Assembly: GCA_017858515.1 (NCBI GenBank)
Contig: JAFMBM010000021.1
Coordinates: 1 to 46,124 of the forward strand
Direction: 5' to 3'
Source of the DNA: Cryomorphaceae bacterium
GTDB taxonomy: Bacteria; Bacteroidota; Bacteroidia; Flavobacteriales; Schleiferiaceae
Length of the DNA: 46,124 bases
Made by a program: the position numbers and the translations under genes. How positions within the stretch are numbered: the stretch's first letter is position 1; each line of letters starts with the position of its first letter. Shown piece by piece: positions 42,854 through 46,124 of the stretch. The notes under the pieces are model-generated. The model saw nothing but the letters and a program-made list of their open reading frames with translations, was not told the origin of the DNA and made no database searches.

Positions 42854-42868
42854 GGGCTAAAATAGCCC
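42854..42868 (+). promoter_or_regulatory. Hairpin abutting the comM start codon
   Basis: GGGCTA (42854-42859) and TAGCCC (42863-42868) pair around AAA, and the ATG of comM begins 2 nt later. Such a stem would mask the ribosome landing zone and may modulate translation. Confidence 0.4.
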
Positions 42869-42869
42869 C

Positions 42870-44402
42870 ATGATAGTTAGACTGCATTGCTGCGCCGTAA
42901 GTGGCATAGAAGCCCAAGGGGTACAAACAGAAGTTCACGTAATCAAAGGCACTAAGTTCTATTTGGTAGGATTGCCAGATTCTGCCATGAAGGAAGCGAG
43001 CTTCCGCGTTTTTTCTGCCATGATCAATTCCGGTTTTCGTTACCCCGGAAAAAGGATCACCATCAATATGTCTCCAGCAGATATCCCCAAGGAGGGCTCT
43101 GCCTACGACCTCCCAATGGCCCTTGGCATCATGGCCTGCACCGAACAATGCGCTTCCGATTATTTTCAAGATTTCCTCATCATGGGTGAGCTCTCGTTAG
43201 ATGGCCAATTGCAGCCTGTGAATGGTGCATTGTCTATGGCGCTCTATGCCAAGCGTACTGGCTTGAGAGGAATGATTTTACCGAAATCCAACGCAGAAGA
43301 AGCGGCATTGGTCGAGGGTCTGGAAATATATGGCCTCTCTTCCTTAACCGAAGTGGTAGATTTTCTCGATGGCAAAAGTCAGCTTATGCCAGAGCCATTT
43401 AGTTGGAAAGACCGCGCTGTTCAACTGGCTGATCATTCAGATTTTCTTGATGTAAAAGGACAAGAAAGTGTGAAACGTGCGCTTGAAGTAGCAGCGGCAG
43501 GTGGACATAATATTTTAATGATAGGTCCGCCTGGCTCTGGCAAGACCATGCTGGCGAGAAGGATGCCGAGCATTCTACCTCCGCTTCAGTTTGAAGAGGC
43601 TATAGAAACCACGCGAATTCACTCTGTGGCCTTTAGAAGCAATCGGGTGCATGGATTGGTACGCTCAAGGCCATTCCGCAGTCCACATCACAGCATCTCA
43701 GATGTAGCATTGGTAGGTGGAGGTAGCAAGCCTCAACCTGGCGAGATTTCATTGGCCCATAACGGGATTTTGTTTCTCGACGAATTGCCAGAATTCAAGC
43801 GTACGGTTCTGGAAGTACTTCGTCAGCCTATGGAAGAACATTTTGTGACCATAGCAAGAGCAAAGTCGGTAGTAGACTACCCCGCCCGATTCATGCTAGT
43901 GGCTGCAATGAACCCTTGTCCTTGCGGCTATTTCAACCATCCTGAGAAGGAATGTCAATGTGCACCCGGCAATGTGTCACGCTACTTACAACGAATTAGC
44001 GGCCCTCTTCTCGATCGTATCGATCTCCATATTGAGGTCACTCCGGTGGAACGAGAAGCTTTGCACCAGCGCCCCACCGGTGAACCTTCACAAACAATTA
44101 GAGAAAGGGTAGAACGGGCGAGAGTTAAACAACATGATCGCTTGGCCCCTTTTAGTGGAAAGTATACCAATTCCTCCATGGGACGCAAGGAAATAGAACA
44201 CTTCTGCGTACTTGATGAAACAGGAAAGAACTTATTGTCAAAGGCAATGGAACGCTTACAATTATCTGCCAGAGCCTACGATCGCATTTTAAAAGTTGCC
44301 CGCACCATTGCTGATCTAGAAGATTCGGAATCCATTCAAACTTCCCACATTGCAGAAGCCATTCAGTACAGAAGTTTAGATCGGTCTCACTGGAATGTTT
44401 AA
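42870..44402 (+). CDS. comM: YifB/ComM family AAA ATPase (Mg-chelatase-like)
   Basis: ComM/YifB-type AAA+ protein. In naturally competent bacteria ComM is a helicase that promotes branch migration during integration of taken-up DNA. Seen: 510 aa; an N-terminal Lon-protease-like subdomain (IVRLHCCAVSGIEAQG, GELSLDGQLQPVNGAL). Walker A GPPGSGKT is at residues 219-226, Walker B GILFLDELPEF follows, and the Cys-rich family patch NPCPCGYFNHPEKECQC is present. The C-terminal domain is typical (LLSKAMERLQLSARAYDRIL). It is a core gene with no functional tie to the motor operon. Confidence 0.93.
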   Translation: MIVRLHCCAVSGIEAQGVQTEVHVIKGTKFYLVGLPDSAMKEASFRVFSAMINSGFRYPGKRITINMSPADIPKEGSAYDLPMALGIMACTEQCASDYFQDFLIMGELSLDGQLQPVNGALSMALYAKRTGLRGMILPKSNAEEAALVEGLEIYGLSSLTEVVDFLDGKSQLMPEPFSWKDRAVQLADHSDFLDVKGQESVKRALEVAAAGGHNILMIGPPGSGKTMLARRMPSILPPLQFEEAIETTRIHSVAFRSNRVHGLVRSRPFRSPHHSISDVALVGGGSKPQPGEISLAHNGILFLDELPEFKRTVLEVLRQPMEEHFVTIARAKSVVDYPARFMLVAAMNPCPCGYFNHPEKECQCAPGNVSRYLQRISGPLLDRIDLHIEVTPVEREALHQRPTGEPSQTIRERVERARVKQHDRLAPFSGKYTNSSMGRKEIEHFCVLDETGKNLLSKAMERLQLSARAYDRILKVARTIADLEDSESIQTSHIAEAIQYRSLDRSHWNV

Positions 44403-44422
44403 GATCGAATTACCTTGAGCGG

Positions 44423-45031
44423 GTGAATATTTTTTATACCAGTAGGTACGGAGCTTTTGAGCAAGTTGGTGGAGACACGCTTCATATGGAAACAATTGCC
44501 CGTCAACTTCAAGCCTTGGGTCATCACGTTTTTCTAGAGAGATGGCCCTTAAATGGTCAGCAACCAGATGTAATTCATCATTTTAATCTCGGTAGACCAG
44601 AATTGGCATTGAAGGCAATGAAACAGTTTCCCAAAGTGCCTTTCGTGATTCAAACCATATTTGTTGACTTCTCACCAACAGACCGAACTTCTCCACTGCG
44701 CAACTTCCTTTTAGGAATCTTAAAAGAAGGAAGGATTGAAATGCTCAAAGAACTAGCGCGCTGGAGCAAAGGGCAGCGAGCATTTCCATATTGGCGCTAT
44801 TTGTTCAATGGACATCAGCACACTATCCAAAAGATTTTACATCATTCGAGTTTGGTTCTATCAGCATCACGAATAGAATTTTCGAGTGTGAGCAGCAGAT
44901 TTAAGCTAACCAATGATAAATTCCATCTCAGCCTTCCGCCCTTAAGAGCGCCTTTTGATTCTTCCATTGTTTTCTTAAAACGACAGTTGTCAAAAATAAG
45001 AAGAATCGTCTATCCCTGCAATTTGAAGTAG
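44423..45031 (+). pseudogene. Glycosyltransferase, N-terminal half only
   Basis: Seen: GTG start, then the N-terminal Rossmann half of a GT4-like glycosyltransferase (NIFYTSRYGAFEQVGGDTLH, LGHHVFLERW, DVIHHFNLGRPE). The half ends near SVSSRFKLTNDKFHL (about residue 170), where intact enzymes continue into a nucleotide-sugar-binding domain. Instead, about 30 unrelated residues follow before a stop. At 202 aa it is about half the family length. The break is close to the serine recombinase, so insertion or deletion by a mobile element is likely. Confidence 0.7.
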
Positions 45032-45056
45032 AGGTTAAAATGTGGATAAGAAAATT

Positions 45057-45100
45057 GCCTAAAACATTGAATTTAGGCGGTCGTGGATGGATTTATCCAT
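45057..45100. repeat. Inverted repeats upstream of the serine recombinase
   Basis: GCCTAAA (45057-45063)/TTTAGGC (45072-45078) and ATGGAT (45087-45092)/ATCCAT (45095-45100) lie 42-85 bp before the recombinase ATG. They could be recombinase binding or crossover sites, or an operator. Confidence 0.45.
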
Positions 45101-45141
45101 ATATTTACACTCAAATACAGGGTACTTCAAAATTGTGAGTT

Positions 45142-45750
45142 ATGAAAGCATTGTACGTTCGCGTGAGTAGCTTAGACCAGAAAACAGATCGTCAAAGACT
45201 GCAAGAAGATGATTTCGATTTGGTAATCGAAGACAAGTGTTCCGGTTCAATCGCTTTTTTTGAACGTGAAGGCGGAAAAGAGATATTGAACCTAATCAAG
45301 AACGGAGTTTTAACCAGTTTGAATGTTTGGCAGATTGATAGATTAGGTCGGGACCTTCGAGATATCATCAATACAATTCACTTTTTTACAGAGAAACAAA
45401 TTCCTATTCACTTCATCAGCCAAGGACTTACGACTATTGACAAGAATGGAAATGAGAACTCTATAACCAAAATGATTATCTCAATTCTGGGCGTTGTAGG
45501 TGAAATGGAACGAAATCAGATTAGAGAAAGACAGATGGAAGGAATTCGTATCGCTAAAATGAAAGGAAAGTTCTTAGGTCGTAAAGTAGGCAGTAAAGAA
45601 GATACATTGAAGTTCTTGTCTAAGGAAAAGAACAAGAAGGCTCTTGAACTCTTAAAGAAAGGTTACAAAATTGTTGAGGTTGCTAAAATCACAGGACTTC
45701 ACTACAACTCAGTTTCAAAAGTGAAGAAGATTGGACTTTCAGAGGAATAG
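45142..45750 (+). CDS. Serine recombinase (resolvase/invertase family)
   Basis: Small serine recombinase, 202 aa, which cuts both strands through a 5'-phosphoserine link. Seen: catalytic domain with YVRVSSLDQ (nucleophile S9), the arginine-bearing VWQIDRLGRDLRDI, and GEMERNQIRERQMEGI of the E-helix region. A C-terminal helix-turn-helix follows (YKIVEVAKITGLHYNSVSKV). Length and layout match Tn3-resolvase/Hin-type invertases. Role (cointegrate resolution or inversion) is not decidable. The next small ORF starts 3 nt after it. Confidence 0.92.
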   Translation: MKALYVRVSSLDQKTDRQRLQEDDFDLVIEDKCSGSIAFFEREGGKEILNLIKNGVLTSLNVWQIDRLGRDLRDIINTIHFFTEKQIPIHFISQGLTTIDKNGNENSITKMIISILGVVGEMERNQIRERQMEGIRIAKMKGKFLGRKVGSKEDTLKFLSKEKNKKALELLKKGYKIVEVAKITGLHYNSVSKVKKIGLSEE

Positions 45751-45753
45751 AAT

Positions 45754-45915
45754 ATGAAACAAAAAAGCTACAAAGAACAAGCCTCAGAGATTGACAAGTT
45801 GTGTAAGTCAATCTCTGAGAAAGCCAAAAGATTTTCTGAAAGAGAACATCAATCTCCCTACTTTGAAGACTTGCTCTACCTCATCAAAAAGCTAAGAGAC
45901 TTAGACAGTCAATGA
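45754..45915 (+). CDS. Small hypothetical protein after the recombinase
   Basis: A 53-aa ORF (MKQKSYKEQASEIDKLCKSI at the start), charged and helical, starting 3 nt after the serine recombinase stop. No family recognised. Spacing suggests co-transcription. It ends 11 nt before the stop of the convergent tyrosine recombinase. Confidence 0.5.
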   Translation: MKQKSYKEQASEIDKLCKSISEKAKRFSEREHQSPYFEDLLYLIKKLRDLDSQ

Positions 45916-45926
45916 AGGCAGTTCGT

Positions 45927-46124
45927 TTAGGATTTTCTGAACTTTACAGCCAGTCCTGTATTTAACTCGTCTAGCTTCTCAGTATTAAAGCCAGTTCTTA
46001 AATAGTGCTCTGTTACTTTTATGTTCGAGTGACCGAGTGAAAGTGATACATCATAAAGATTGACCCCTTCCATTTGTAAAAGTAAATTGGTGAAAGTATG
46101 TCTCGAAATATGGCTACTTAAATT
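45927..46124 (-). CDS. Tyrosine recombinase/integrase, C-terminal fragment (cut by window edge)
   Basis: The last 65 residues of a phage-integrase-family tyrosine recombinase are visible. Seen: HISRHTF carries the H-x-x-R pair, LGHSNIKVTEHYLR carries the third His/Gly region and the nucleophilic Tyr. A tail KLDELNTGLAVKFRKS follows. The style matches Bacteroidota transposon/ICE integrases. The 5' part is beyond the window, so intactness is unknown. It would be the integrase of the element at the right end. Confidence 0.9.
   Translation of the reverse strand, partial: NLSSHISRHTFTNLLLQMEGVNLYDVSLSLGHSNIKVTEHYLRTGFNTEKLDELNTGLAVKFRKS

Larger units (their letters stand above)
44945..46124. mobile_element. 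Left portion of a recombinase-bearing mobile element
   Basis: From the point where the glycosyltransferase loses homology onward there are inverted repeats, a serine recombinase, a tiny ORF and a convergent tyrosine recombinase that runs off the window. No conjugation or phage structural gene is visible. The exact left boundary is not defined. Confidence 0.55.

Noticed and set aside
42723-43169. 148-aa antisense ORF in comM, and a similar 148-aa antisense ORF at 21202-21648 in pyc
   Set aside because: Both lie wholly within strongly conserved genes, have no start context or family features, and are shadows of codon bias.

Overview
The window looks like a chromosome segment of a marine-type Bacteroidota (Flavobacteriia or a close relative). 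The evidence is a complete porP-gldKLMN type IX secretion/gliding operon, a SusC/SusD polysaccharide locus, TAnnTTTG-type promoter boxes, a miaB-RpoN activator-lptE-TPR-secG gene order, and a T9SS C-terminal sorting domain on an amylase. All calls rest on reading the sequence; no database search was run.

Layout. (1) 1-10.7 kb: a DUF983 gene on the plus strand, then a long minus-strand block. In transcription order it is topA, a degenerate arginase-like gene, porP, gldK, gldL, gldM, gldN and a FAD oxidoreductase. (2) 10.8-23.9 kb: plus-strand housekeeping genes: miaB, a small exported protein, a sigma-54 activator, lptE, a TPR protein, secG, corA, an EamA transporter, an aldehyde dehydrogenase, a JmjC/cupin protein and a two-domain pyruvate carboxylase. 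(3) 24.0-32.85 kb: a starch/glycogen-type locus (GH13 with T9SS signal, SusC, SusD, lipoprotein, paralogue of the GH13 N-terminal domain) ending in a strong terminator. (4) 32.9-35.2 kb, minus strand: an M20 amidohydrolase and an alanine racemase broken by one in-frame TAG. (5) 35.5-37.1 kb: a tRNA-Arg(CCT) cut off in its T-arm, then an AT-rich tract with three tiny genes, inverted repeats, about 420 nt of dense complementary segments that look like a large structured RNA, and a 10-bp periodic repeat. (6) 37.1-42.8 kb: a five-gene operon that I read as a second GldLM-type motor. (7) 42.9-46.1 kb: comM/yifB, a glycosyltransferase missing its C-terminal half, a serine recombinase, a small ORF and the C-terminus of a tyrosine recombinase running off the window.

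How the genes fit together. The porP-gldKLMN operon encodes the secretion machine that should export the CTD-tagged GH13 of region 3; SusC/SusD would import the released oligosaccharides. The main candidate for a little-described system is region 6. It has a coiled-coil membrane protein, a short GldL-like subunit that keeps the key intramembrane Lys and Glu, two different proteins with a GldM-like N-terminal Arg + transmembrane helix, and a beta-helix/beta-barrel outer membrane protein whose barrel resembles PorG (DUF6089). It has no GldK, GldN or SprA in the window. This suggests a dedicated, possibly heterodimeric-rotor, envelope-spanning motor. The second candidate is the structured RNA next to the broken tRNA.
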